From NCBI RefSeq assembly GCF_013415885.1, contig NZ_CP058910.1, positions 3,906,001-3,970,000 on the forward strand: a DNA stretch of 64,000 nucleotides, written 5' to 3'. This document shows, piece by piece, positions 51,215 to 58,985 of the stretch (positions within the stretch are counted from its first letter, which is position 1; each line of letters starts with the position of its first letter). A program made the translations under genes and the position numbers. The notes beneath the pieces were generated by a model that saw only the letters and a list, made by a program, of their open reading frames with translations, was not told the origin of the DNA and searched no databases. Source of the stretch: Halosimplex rubrum (lineage in GTDB: Archaea > Halobacteriota > Halobacteria > Halobacteriales > Haloarculaceae).

Positions 51215-52492
51215 ATGAGCGATGTCGTCGTCGTCGGCGGTGGACTGGCGGGCCTGGTCGCCGCGCGACGCCTGGCCCGGGACGGGGCGGACGTGACGCT
51301 GTTCGAACGCCGCGACGAACTCGGGGGACGCGTCCGCTCGCGCGAGGTCGACGGGTTCACCCTCGACCGGGGGTTCCAGGTGCTGCTCTCCGCCTACCCG
51401 GCGGTCCGCGAGGAGCTCGACCTCGACGCGCTGGACCTGCGCACCTTCGCCCCGGGTGCGACCATCGCCCGACCGGACCACCGCTCGACGCTCGCGGACC
51501 CGTTCCGGGCGCCGCTTTCCGCCGTCGAGTCCGCGATGAACCCCGACGTGACGCTGATGGACAAACTCCGCGTCCTCAAGCTCCGCCGGGAGTTGGGCAA
51601 CGCCGACCCCGGAGACCTCCTCGACGGACCGACCGAGAGCATCCGCGAGTACCTCGACGGGAAGGGGTTCTCCGAGCGGTTCGTCGAGAACTTCGCCGCG
51701 CCGTTCTACGGCGGTATCACCCTCGACCGCTCGCTGTCGACCGATGCCGGCGTCTTCCGCTACACCTTCTCGATGCTCTCGCGCGGGAACACCGCCGTCC
51801 CCGCCGACGGCATGGGCGCGATCTCCGACCAGCTCGCCGCCCGCGCTCGCGACGCCGGCGTGTCCGTCGAGACGGGCACCGAGGTCACCGCGGTCGAGGG
51901 AGCCGCCAGCGAAGGGGCCGCCGGCGGGGCGACCGTCGAGGCCGGCGGCGAAACCGTCGACGCCGACGCCGTCGTCGTCGCGACCGACCCGAAGCGAGCG
52001 CGGGAGTTGACCGGCGTCGGATCGATCCCGACAGACGCACGGGGCTGTGTCACCCAGTACTTCCGGACCCGCGAACACCGCTCGCTCGACACCGGGCATC
52101 GGCTCGTCCTCAACGCGGCCGACAGCTGTCCGAACACCGTCGCCCCGCTGTCGACCGTCGCGCCCGAGTACGCGCCGGACGGCCACGCCCTCCTGTCCGC
52201 GACGACGCTGGGCGTCCCCGACCGGTCCGACGAGGAACTGGCCACCGCCGTCCGCGACGCGCTGGTCACCTGGTACCCAGAACACCGATTCGACGACCTC
52301 GAACTGCTCGCGACCGACCGCATCGAGTTCGCCCAGTTCGACCAGCCGCCGGGCTTCCGCGAGGGCCTCCCCGCGGCCGACGCTCCGGATGGGTCGGTCT
52401 TCCTCGCCGGCGACTACACGCAGTGGTCGTCGATCCAGGGCGCGCTGGAGAGCGGCCAGGTCGCGGCCGACGCCGTCTCCGACGGTCTATGA
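51215..52492 (+). CDS. FAD-dependent amine-oxidase-fold oxidoreductase
   Basis: The 425-residue protein has the dinucleotide-binding start MSDVVVVGGGLAGLVAARRL with LFERRDELGGRVRS, as in protoporphyrinogen oxidases, phytoene desaturases and amine oxidases. The C-terminal FAD motif is SVFLAGDYTQWSSIQGALES. DRGFQVLLSAYP is typical of a desaturase-like subgroup. The substrate is not clear. A TATA-like TTTAGTG about 27 bases before the ATG at 51215 suggests a leaderless transcript. Confidence 0.87.
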   Translation: MSDVVVVGGGLAGLVAARRLARDGADVTLFERRDELGGRVRSREVDGFTLDRGFQVLLSAYPAVREELDLDALDLRTFAPGATIARPDHRSTLADPFRAPLSAVESAMNPDVTLMDKLRVLKLRRELGNADPGDLLDGPTESIREYLDGKGFSERFVENFAAPFYGGITLDRSLSTDAGVFRYTFSMLSRGNTAVPADGMGAISDQLAARARDAGVSVETGTEVTAVEGAASEGAAGGATVEAGGETVDADAVVVATDPKRARELTGVGSIPTDARGCVTQYFRTREHRSLDTGHRLVLNAADSCPNTVAPLSTVAPEYAPDGHALLSATTLGVPDRSDEELATAVRDALVTWYPEHRFDDLELLATDRIEFAQFDQPPGFREGLPAADAPDGSVFLAGDYTQWSSIQGALESGQVAADAVSDGL

Positions 52493-52518
52493 GTCGCTGA
52501 ACCCGGAGTCGACTCGAC

Positions 52519-52968
52519 TCAGTCGCCCACCGTCACGCCGGTTCCGTTCGTCGCGCCGACGGACAGCGGTTCGTCCGCCCACTCCACGTCGACGTTGTGC
52601 CGCGAGCAGTACGGCGCCAGCGACGCGGCCGACACGAGTCCGCAGAACACGCCGTCCTCGACGACCGGCAGGTGCTTCACGCCGACGGTCCGCATTCGCT
52701 CGGCGGCCTCGAACACGGTCGCGTCCGGCGTGATCGTCGTCACCGACGCGGACATGATCGCCCGCACCGACGGCCGTTCGTCCGTCTCGGCGACCAGCGC
52801 GACGACGTCGCCCTCGGTGACGACGCCGACGACGGTCTCCGATTCGAGGACGACCAGCGCCGACACGTCGGGCGCCCGCAACCGCTCGGCGGCCTCGGTC
52901 ACCGGCGTCTCGGGGTCGATCGTCCGCGCGGTCGAGGTCGTGACGGTCTCCACGGTCGTCTCGATCAT
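52519..52968 (-). CDS. Two-CBS-domain protein
   Basis: The 149-residue protein consists of a pair of CBS domains (TARTIDPETPVTEAAERLR and SASVTTITPDATVFEAAERM), with the repeated VVGVVTEGDVV and FCGLVSAASL strands. Such pairs bind adenosine nucleotides. The C-terminal 25 residues are unusual (CSRHNVDVEWADEPLSVGA). The ATG at 52968 is chosen over the TTG at 52977. The AT-rich region upstream (to 53128) holds its promoter and no other gene. Confidence 0.87.
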   Translation of the reverse strand: MIETTVETVTTSTARTIDPETPVTEAAERLRAPDVSALVVLESETVVGVVTEGDVVALVAETDERPSVRAIMSASVTTITPDATVFEAAERMRTVGVKHLPVVEDGVFCGLVSAASLAPYCSRHNVDVEWADEPLSVGATNGTGVTVGD

Positions 52969-53128
52969 CTGTGTCAATTGGTACCAAACAACGCTACTTA
53001 GTTCTCGTGGACATACGTCTTTGAGATCCTAGTATTGCTAGCACAAGTTCGTGATATATACAGCAGAAGGCCATAATTGATCGACTATGGCTCGTGAAAT
53101 ATAACGAATGCGGTCTAAGACGCTACCC

Positions 53129-53830
53129 TCACAGCATCCGTGAGAACTGGCCGAGCGGGGGGAAGGTGAGCGTCTCCTCGCTCTCGGAGTCGAAGACGAC
53201 GGGTCGGTACTGCGAGATACCGGTGACGACGGGGGACAGCTCCGGCCGGGACGTGCCGAGGCGTCCGCCGACCGAGAGCCCCTCGACGAGGCGGTTGAAC
53301 GACGGGAGGACGAGCACGTCCGAGCGGCGGTAGGCGCCGTCGCCGACGAGGAAGCAGGGACGTTTCCGCCCCTCGATCTCGATGGCCGGGTGGTCGTGGC
53401 CGACGACGTAGGCGTCGGCCGGAGTCTCGGGTTCCTCGTGGCCGTGGGTCACGACGACGGTCTCTTCGCCGTCCGTGTCGAGTTCGTACTCGTCGCGGAG
53501 CTCCCCCGAATAGGCGGCGTCGAGCATCGCGTCGTGGTTGCCCTCGACGACGACGAGACGCGCGCCCGCTTCCCTCACCGCCCGGACGACGCCCGACAGC
53601 GCCTCGTCGGCCGAATCCGGGACGTAGTCGAACGAGTGGAACACGTCGCCGGCGAGTACGACTTCGGCGGGCTCGAAGCGGTCGAGCAGCCCCGCCAGAC
53701 GCTCGACGCAGTCGTCGCCGGCGCCGATGGGGAACTCGACCGTCGAGGCTTCGCCCTTCCCGAAGTGGGTGTCCGCGAGGACGAGCGTGCCGTCGATGTA
53801 TGCGGCCCGGTCGCGGTACGTCGGGTCCAT
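53129..53830 (-). CDS. Metallophosphoesterase
   Basis: The 233-residue protein has the calcineurin-like phosphoesterase signature in order: VLADTHFGKGEA, LAGDVFHSFDYV, VVEGNHDAML, VVTHGHEEPE and VVGHDHPAIE. Relatives in archaea are often encoded with Lhr-type helicases, but none is next to it here. The substrate, nucleic acid or nucleotide, is not known. The ATG at 53830 fits a normal start. It lies 63 bases downstream of the acetyltransferase gene on the same strand. Confidence 0.92.
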   Translation of the reverse strand: MDPTYRDRAAYIDGTLVLADTHFGKGEASTVEFPIGAGDDCVERLAGLLDRFEPAEVVLAGDVFHSFDYVPDSADEALSGVVRAVREAGARLVVVEGNHDAMLDAAYSGELRDEYELDTDGEETVVVTHGHEEPETPADAYVVGHDHPAIEIEGRKRPCFLVGDGAYRRSDVLVLPSFNRLVEGLSVGGRLGTSRPELSPVVTGISQYRPVVFDSESEETLTFPPLGQFSRML

Positions 53831-53893
53831 CGCTCGACTCTCGGCGCCCGGCCGGCAAATGCCTGACGCACCCCACCGGTCCGACCGGCGCCG

Positions 53894-54514
53894 CTACGCC
53901 GAGTCCGGCTCGGCCGTCGCCGCCCGGTACTCCGCGGCGGTGACGGTGAACCGATGCACGTCGGCGACCGTGCCGTCCATGTTCACCTCGAAGTTACGCA
54001 GCAGCCCCTCGCGGCGGCCGCCGTGGGCGTCCACGTACCGAGAGACCGCCTTCCGGGACTGCTCGTTGCCCTCGTGGACGCAGACGACGACGGCATCCAA
54101 GTCGAGGCGGTCGAAGGCCACGTCCATCAGCGCCGCCGCCCGCTCGCCGGAGTAACCGCGGCCCCAGAACGGCTTGCGGAGCCACGCGCCGAACGTCGCC
54201 GTCTTCGCGTCCCAGTCGACGGTGAGGCCGGTGAGACCCGCGAACTCTCCCGCGCCGTCCTCGCCGGGTCTCGGTCGGATCACGTACGTCGCACCCTCGC
54301 CGTTCTCGCGTTCTCCCGTGACCTGGTCGAGAAACTCCTCGGTCTCCTTCGGCGTCCGGTGAGGGTCCCAGGTGACGTGCTCGGTGATCTCGTCGACGTG
54401 CGGGGCGCTCTCACCGGTGTGTTCGTACAGCTCCAGCGGGTCGACCGACTCGGTCGTCGCCGGGTCGAGGACCAGCCGCTCGGTCTCGACGCGTTCGGGG
54501 AAGAGATCCGACAT
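53894..54514 (-). CDS. GNAT-family acetyltransferase, RimJ/RimL-like
   Basis: The 206-residue protein starts MSDLFPERVETERLVLDPAT, typical of RimJ/RimL-type acetyltransferases. The acetyl-CoA loop is KPFWGRGYSGERAAALMDVA, followed by VVVCVHEGNEQSRKAVSRYV. The family acetylates N-termini of proteins or small amines, and the substrate here is unknown. The ATG at 54514 is chosen because the longer ORF is antisense to the divergent regulator gene. Confidence 0.88.
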   Translation of the reverse strand: MSDLFPERVETERLVLDPATTESVDPLELYEHTGESAPHVDEITEHVTWDPHRTPKETEEFLDQVTGERENGEGATYVIRPRPGEDGAGEFAGLTGLTVDWDAKTATFGAWLRKPFWGRGYSGERAAALMDVAFDRLDLDAVVVCVHEGNEQSRKAVSRYVDAHGGRREGLLRNFEVNMDGTVADVHRFTVTAAEYRAATAEPDSA

Positions 54515-54638
54515 ACTCCGACGGCGGCGGGCCAGCGGAAAAGCGCTTTCCCGAGTGTGGGAGTCGGTGACGGACTCGGCGGGCGAGGACCGGGCGCCGG
54601 CGGGGAGATTTATACCGGCGGGGTCCCCAGACGGGAGT

Positions 54639-55430
54639 ATGGTCGACGTCCTCGCGAACAAGCGCGCGGCGACGCGGTTCCGCGTCCTCGTGGAGATCGC
54701 CGAGCGCCAGCCGGCGGTCAGCCAGGGGGAGATCGCCGAGGCCGTCGGCGTGACCAGCCAGGCGGTCAGCGAGTACATCCGCGACCTCGTCGAGGACGGC
54801 CTCGTCGAGAAACAGGGCCGCTCGCGCTATCGCGTCACCACCGAGGGCGTCGACTGGACGCTCCAGGCCGCCGCGGACGTGCGCCGGTTCGCCGAGCACG
54901 TCACCGACGACGTGCTGGGCTCCGTCCAGGAGGACGCCGCGATCGCGACCGACGCCATCGCCGAGGGCGACACCGTCTCCCTGTCGATGCGCGACGGGCT
55001 CCAGCACGCGTCTCCCGTCACCGCCGACGAGGCGACCGAGACGGCGGCCGCCACCGGCGTCGCCACCACCGACGCCAACGCCGGCGAGGTCGTCGGCGTC
55101 ACCGGATTCGAGGGCGTCATCGACCTCGACCCCGGCGAGGTGCGCGTCCTCCAGGTCCCGTCGATCCGCTCGGGCCGTCCCGACGACGACCGCCTCGCCG
55201 ATCTGGCCGACGCCTGCGAGGGCGCGGACCTCGTTGTCGCCTCCGGCGTCGAGGCCGTCGGCGCGCTCCGGTCGCTGGGCGTCGACCCCGCGACGTACTT
55301 CGCCGCCGGAGAAGTAGCCGCAGACGCCGCCTCGCGCGGCCTCTCGGTGGTCGTCGTCGCCATGGCCGACGGCGTCGGCCGCGTGACCGACGCCCTCCGC
55401 GACACCGGCGTCTCCTACGAGGTGAGATGA
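54639..55430 (+). CDS. Winged-helix regulator with archaeal C-terminal sensing domain
   Basis: The 263-residue protein has an N-terminal helix-turn-helix (SQGEIAEAVGVTSQAVSEYI) with the wing LVEKQGRSRYRVTTEG. The alpha/beta C-terminal domain contains DLVVASGVEAVGALRSLGVD and VVVVAMADGVGRVTDALRD. The C-terminal part looks like a ligand-binding domain seen in archaeal regulators. A TATA box (TTTATA, 54608-54613) lies 28 bases before the ATG, fitting a leaderless start. It overlaps a small downstream gene. Confidence 0.83.
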   Translation: MVDVLANKRAATRFRVLVEIAERQPAVSQGEIAEAVGVTSQAVSEYIRDLVEDGLVEKQGRSRYRVTTEGVDWTLQAAADVRRFAEHVTDDVLGSVQEDAAIATDAIAEGDTVSLSMRDGLQHASPVTADEATETAAATGVATTDANAGEVVGVTGFEGVIDLDPGEVRVLQVPSIRSGRPDDDRLADLADACEGADLVVASGVEAVGALRSLGVDPATYFAAGEVAADAASRGLSVVVVAMADGVGRVTDALRDTGVSYEVR

Positions 55431-55588
55431 TGACCGACGAACTTGACACAGCAGTCGAGGACTTTCTCGACAGGACCGACGCAGCGCTCTCCGAATACGA
55501 CGACGGCTACGCCGACGCCGACGCGACGCTCCGCGTCGTCCGAAACCACCTCGCCGACCTGCGCGAGGCCGCCGAAGACGAGAACTAA
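55430..55588 (+). CDS. 52-residue acidic protein coupled to the regulator gene
   Basis: The small protein begins MTDELDTAVEDFLDRTDAAL and is helical and very acidic, ending ADLREAAEDEN. Its ATG shares its A with the regulator's stop (TGATG). An alternative ATG three bases earlier gives MMTDEL. GAGGTG lies five bases before the chosen ATG. The coupling suggests that the two proteins act together. I do not recognise it. Confidence 0.65.
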   Translation: MTDELDTAVEDFLDRTDAALSEYDDGYADADATLRVVRNHLADLREAAEDEN

Positions 55589-55665
55589 CGGGCGAGTCGG
55601 GCCCGACCGATCTTCACCGGGCCCCGGCACAACACGGATAACGGAGCCACGCGAACCGCTGCCAC

Positions 55666-56829
55666 ATGACAGACGTAGTGATAGTCGACGGCTCGCGGAC
55701 GGCCCACGGCGCGATGCTCGGCTCGCTCTCGGACGTGCGCGCGCCGGACCTGGGCGCGACGGTACTGGAGGACCTGATCGACCGCTCGGGCGTCGAACCC
55801 GAGGATCTGGACTGGGTCGGTCTGGGCAACGCCGTCCAGGCGGGCGTCGGCCAGGTCCCCGCCCGGCAGGCGGTCACGCGGGCGGGGCTCCCCGAGGACA
55901 CGCCGGCGACGACCGTCAACGAGGCGTCGGGGTCTGGACTGCGCGCCATCACCCTCGCCGCGGACCGCATCGCGGCCGGCCGAGCGGACATCGCCGTCGG
56001 CGGCGGCATGGAGTCGATGTCCAACGCCCCCTATCTCCTCCGCGACCTCCGCGAGGGTCGCCGCCACGGCGACACCGAACTCGTCGACTCGATGATCTTC
56101 GACGCGCTGTGGGACGTGGGCTACGACGCCCACATGGGCGAACTCACCGAGCGGCTGGCCGAGGCCCACGGCATCTCCCGGGAGCAACAGGACCGCTACG
56201 CCCTGCGGAGCAACCGTCACGCCGCCGAGTCGATCGAGGAGGGCCGCTTCGACGAGGAACTCGTCCCCGTCGAAGTCGACGACCGACTCGTCACGACCGA
56301 CGAGGGGCCGCGGGCCGACACCTCGCTGGACCGACTCGGGGGACTCCCGGCGGCGTTTCGCGACGAGGGGACCATCACGCCCGGGAACGCGTCGAAACTC
56401 GCCGACGGCGCGGGCGGGGTCGTCCTCGCCAGCGCGGAGGCGGCCCGCGAGCACGGGCTCGGCCCGATGGTCCACGTCGAGGACTACGCCGTCGCCTACC
56501 GCGACCCCGCGGAGTTCTCGCAGGCCGTCGGCGACGCGATCGAGGGATTGCTCGACCGGAACGACCTGGCGGTCGACGACGTGGACCACTACGAGGTCAA
56601 CGAGGCGTTCGCGGCCCAGACCGTCTACGTGCGCGACCGGCTGGCGATTCCGGAGGAACGGCTGAACCCCCTCGGCGGCGCGGTCGCGCTGGGTCACCCC
56701 ATCGGCGCCAGCGGCGGGATACTGACGACGACGCTCGCTCACGCGATGGTTCGGGAGGACCACGACTACGGGGTGGTGGGGATGAGCGTCGGCGGCGGCG
56801 GCGCGGTGATGGCGTTGCTGTCACGGTAG
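55666..56829 (+). CDS. Thiolase-family protein with Ser in place of both catalytic cysteines
   Basis: The 387-residue protein has the thiolase fold (MTDVVIVDGSRTAHGAMLGS, GGGMESMSNAPYLL, ALGHPIGASGG with His344). The nucleophile position, normally Cys in VNKVCASG, is Ser88 in VNEASGSGLRAI. The second cysteine, normally in CIGGG, is Ser374 in MSVGGGGAV. I recall that haloarchaeal beta-ketothiolases with a Ser-His-His site have been described, so activity is possible. The 3' end of the gene is copied in tandem just downstream. Confidence 0.85.
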   Translation: MTDVVIVDGSRTAHGAMLGSLSDVRAPDLGATVLEDLIDRSGVEPEDLDWVGLGNAVQAGVGQVPARQAVTRAGLPEDTPATTVNEASGSGLRAITLAADRIAAGRADIAVGGGMESMSNAPYLLRDLREGRRHGDTELVDSMIFDALWDVGYDAHMGELTERLAEAHGISREQQDRYALRSNRHAAESIEEGRFDEELVPVEVDDRLVTTDEGPRADTSLDRLGGLPAAFRDEGTITPGNASKLADGAGGVVLASAEAAREHGLGPMVHVEDYAVAYRDPAEFSQAVGDAIEGLLDRNDLAVDDVDHYEVNEAFAAQTVYVRDRLAIPEERLNPLGGAVALGHPIGASGGILTTTLAHAMVREDHDYGVVGMSVGGGGAVMALLSR

Positions 56830-57018
56830 CGGTTGCGTCGAAGGCCGCCGGCGGCGTCGCGAGTGAGCGTCGGCGGCGGCGGCGCGGTGATGGCGTTGCT
56901 GTCGCGATAGCGGTCGCGTCGAAGGCCGCCGGCGGCGTCGCGAGTGAGCGTCGGCGGCGGCGGCGCGGTGATGGCGTTGCTGTCGCGGTAGCGGTCGCGT
57001 CGAAGGCCGCCGGCGGCG
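56783..57018. repeat. 81-bp tandem repeat of the thiolase gene's 3' end
   Basis: The last 45 or so coding bases of the thiolase gene plus about 36 bases after the stop are repeated from 56783, 56864 and 56945, with the third copy slightly short. The period of 81 is a multiple of three, so each copy would encode the thiolase ending SVGGGGAVMALLSR and a stop. The copies are nearly identical (a few transitions), which suggests a recent duplication. Confidence 0.85.
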
Positions 57019-57037
57019 GGGCTCGCGAGATGGGCCG

Positions 57038-57355
57038 TCAGGACTCGCGCCACTTGTGGCCGCAGTCGACGCAGGTGAACAGCCGAACCTCGTAGGAGCC
57101 GCCCGGCTTCGGCAGCATCTCGTAGTAGGCCCGGTCGCTGTCGCAGTCCTCGGCCGGACAGGGCTCCTGCATCGTCTCGGTGGAGCGCTGGGTCACGTCG
57201 GCCACGGCGGGTGCCCCGTCGTCTTGCTGTCCATCCTGAGTCGCCATCGCCGCTTCCGCTTGCGAGTCCCGCGGCGCCTCGTTCTCACAGGAGCGACACA
57301 CCCACGTCTCGCCCTCCGTGTGCATCATCGAACCGCACTCGTCACAGAATCGCAT
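57038..57355 (-). CDS. tfs: Transcription factor S (TFIIS/RPB9-like) paralog
   Basis: The 105-residue protein has the N-terminal ribbon MRFCDECGSMMHTEGETWVC and the C-terminal ribbon with PCPAEDCDSDRAYYEMLP and CVDCGHKWRES. In active TFS the hairpin between the last cysteines carries Asp-Glu, which triggers RNA cleavage by RNA polymerase. Here the hairpin reads KPGGSYEVRLFTC, without that pair. It may therefore bind the polymerase without stimulating cleavage. The ATG at 57355 is firm. Confidence 0.87.
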   Translation of the reverse strand: MRFCDECGSMMHTEGETWVCRSCENEAPRDSQAEAAMATQDGQQDDGAPAVADVTQRSTETMQEPCPAEDCDSDRAYYEMLPKPGGSYEVRLFTCVDCGHKWRES

Positions 57356-57468
57356 ATAAAGTAAGAGGACACGGCTGTCGGATATATGTGTTAACTTTCG
57401 ATCCGTCGTGGGTCTCAGGTACCTGTTCGTACTGCCTGCACCGAGCTGTCGAAGAGGTAACGGGAGCT

Positions 57469-57551
57469 ATAGTAGAATTTGAGAGCGTTTGCACGGTCGA
57501 CCGCACGACTGCATGCGGTCATCCGAGCGATGTCTTTCAAATTCTACTGTA
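57469..57551. repeat. Inverted-repeat element of about 83 bp
   Basis: Perfect 12-base arms AGTAGAATTTGA (57471-57482) and TCAAATTCTACT (57537-57548) enclose an inner palindrome with GGTCGACCGCACGACTGCATG. That core is shared with the palindrome at 6561-6620. The element lies between the TFS and ATPase genes, in a 240-base stretch without any gene. It looks like a miniature mobile element or its relic. Confidence 0.65.
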
Positions 57552-57597
57552 TTTTCCGCGGTCGATCCGCACACGACACCGGAGGCGAGCCGGCGGG

Positions 57598-58401
57598 TCA
57601 CTCGAAGGCGGCGGCGAGGACGGTGTCGTAGGCGTGTTCGTAGGCGTCGGCGACGGCCGCGGGGTCGCCGCGTTCGCCCTTCGACAGCGGCGGGAGTCGG
57701 GCATCGGCTTTCGGTTCGATCAGGTCGGTCACGTCGTCGACGCGCTCCTCCAGTTGGCCGGCGTCGGGGCCGCCGCTGGCGATTGCACACCCCTTCGCGT
57801 AGCGAGCGCCGTCGTAGACGCGGACCCGGCCCGGCTCGACCACGGCGACGGCGTCGGGGTCGATCTCCCGGAACGGACGGGCCACGTCGGCGTAGGACTC
57901 GACGACGGCGCGCTCGGTCGCCTCGATCTCTCCCAGCAGCGACCGCTGTTCGGCGAGATGGCGGTCGGTCATCTCCTCGTTGAACCCCTCGACCGAGGAG
58001 ACGCGCGGCGCGTCGGCCAGTGGGAGCGACTCCAGGACCGACTCCGGGAGGTCGACCGTGCCGTTGACGACGAACGATTCGCCGACGCGGTCGACGAGGA
58101 ACTCCCGGTCGTCTTTCCCCAGCAGGCCGGTCCCGCCGCCCGGGCTGGGTCGCCAGAGTCGGTGGACGGCGTTGACGTCCTCGGGCGTCACATCGGCGGG
58201 GCTGGCGGCGGCGAGCTTGCGAGCGTCCTTGCCGTAGAGACGGCCGTCGGCGGTCGCGTTCAGGAAGTCGTCGTGGTCGAACCAGTAGTCGTTGCCGGCG
58301 CGGGGCTTGAACCCCACGGCGCCGGTCCGGGCGACCAGTCCCACCGAGAAGGTGGTCTTGCCGGCGTCGACGCGCGACCCCCCGGCGACGAGCAGCCTCA
58401 T
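57598..58401 (-). CDS. Predicted P-loop ATPase
   Basis: The 267-residue protein begins MRLLVAGGSRVDAGKTTFSV, a Walker A of the SIMIBI/MinD-like or dethiobiotin-synthetase-like type. GFKPRAGNDYWFDHDDFLNA follows, resembling the substrate segment of that group. The rest is alpha/beta and acidic. Uncharacterised archaeal ATPases of this kind are known, and no reaction can be named. The start overlaps the stop of a 17-codon bridging ORF, with purine-rich GGGAGGGGGAG just before. Confidence 0.82.
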   Translation of the reverse strand: MRLLVAGGSRVDAGKTTFSVGLVARTGAVGFKPRAGNDYWFDHDDFLNATADGRLYGKDARKLAAASPADVTPEDVNAVHRLWRPSPGGGTGLLGKDDREFLVDRVGESFVVNGTVDLPESVLESLPLADAPRVSSVEGFNEEMTDRHLAEQRSLLGEIEATERAVVESYADVARPFREIDPDAVAVVEPGRVRVYDGARYAKGCAIASGGPDAGQLEERVDDVTDLIEPKADARLPPLSKGERGDPAAVADAYEHAYDTVLAAAFE

Positions 58402-58451
58402 CGGTCGCGCTCCCCCTCCCCCTCCCGGTCTCGTCCCCGACCGCGCGTCAT
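58398..58451 (-). CDS. 17-codon bridging small ORF between two genes
   Basis: This ORF (MTRGRGRDREGEGERDR) fills the 46-base gap between the DUF5827-like gene and the ATPase gene, and overlaps both as ATGA. Its second half is the purine-rich Shine-Dalgarno region of the ATPase gene. The encoded peptide is almost wholly Arg/Gly/Glu, so its sequence is dictated by the ribosome-binding tract. The role is probably coupling. It is the third bridge of this form in the window. Confidence 0.5.
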   Translation of the reverse strand: MTRGRGRDREGEGERDR

Positions 58452-58744
58452 TGCTCGGCGGTGCCGTCGGCGTCGACGCCCGGCGCGAGCCCGTAGTAGC
58501 CCGGTTCGCCGTCGGCCTCGGGTTCGGCGAAGACGAACTGCTCGCTGTGGCCCATCATCCACGGAATCGCCCAGTCCAGCAGGACGTTCTCCGTCTCGAT
58601 GTCCAGCTCGGCCTCGGCGTCGAGCCCCTGCAACAGACGGCCGACCTCGTAGATGGTGTAGAGTTGGTCGGCGTCGAGGATCTCCGCCGGTTCGTGGAAC
58701 TCCAGCGGTCGCAGGTCGTCGAAGTCGGCTTTCGGTTGTGGCAT
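58448..58744 (-). CDS. Haloarchaeal conserved protein, DUF5827-like
   Basis: The 98-residue acidic protein begins MPQPKADFDDLRPLEFHEPA and continues ILDADQLYTIYEVGRLLQGL, with a conserved IPWMMGHSEQFVFAEP segment. I remember similar haloarchaeal proteins as DUF5827, tentatively. The function is unknown. The ATG at 58744 is the only sensible start. It is probably co-transcribed with the downstream P-loop ATPase, as the bridging ORF implies. Confidence 0.75.
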   Translation of the reverse strand: MPQPKADFDDLRPLEFHEPAEILDADQLYTIYEVGRLLQGLDAEAELDIETENVLLDWAIPWMMGHSEQFVFAEPEADGEPGYYGLAPGVDADGTAEQ

Positions 58745-58818
58745 GGACTCGGGTACACCCGGTCGACGCCTAAAGCCCTCGAAACGGGGACGGCGGGTCT
58801 CGAGGTCGCTCCCGGCGG

Positions 58819-58941
58819 AGCGCGGCCCGGCGGCTGGTCGATGGAGCGCGGCCCGGCGGCTGGTCGATGGAGCGCGGCCCGGCGGCTGGTCGATGGAGCG
58901 CGGCCCGGCGGCTGGTCGATGGAGCGCGGCCCGGCGGCTGG
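58819..58941. repeat. 26-bp tandem repeat, about 4.7 copies
   Basis: A 26-base unit beginning AGCGCGGCCCGGCGGCTGGT repeats from 58819, 58845, 58871, 58897 and 58923, the last partial. Copies are identical. Each holds the inverted pair GGCCCGGCGGC. It lies upstream of the DUF5827-like gene and downstream of sod, both on the minus strand. No spacers are present, so it is not a CRISPR array. Confidence 0.9.
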
Positions 58942-58954
58942 CCGGTCGGGCGCG

Positions 58955-58961
58955 AAAAAAA
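58955..58961 (-). terminator. T7 run after the superoxide dismutase gene
   Basis: Seven consecutive T residues on the minus strand lie about 25 bases past the sod stop. Archaeal transcription often ends at such runs. It separates sod from the downstream 26-bp repeat array. Confidence 0.55.
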
Positions 58962-58985
58962 CGGTGATGGTGAACTGACTCGTCG

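Noticed and set aside
56766-57053. Minus-strand 95-codon frame with repeated NAITAPPPPTLTRDAAG units
   Set aside because: It is only the reverse reading of the 81-bp tandem repeat at the thiolase 3' end. No promoter or start signal fits.
58819-58941. Possible CRISPR array
   Set aside because: The 26-base units are directly adjacent with no spacers, and no cas genes are in the window.
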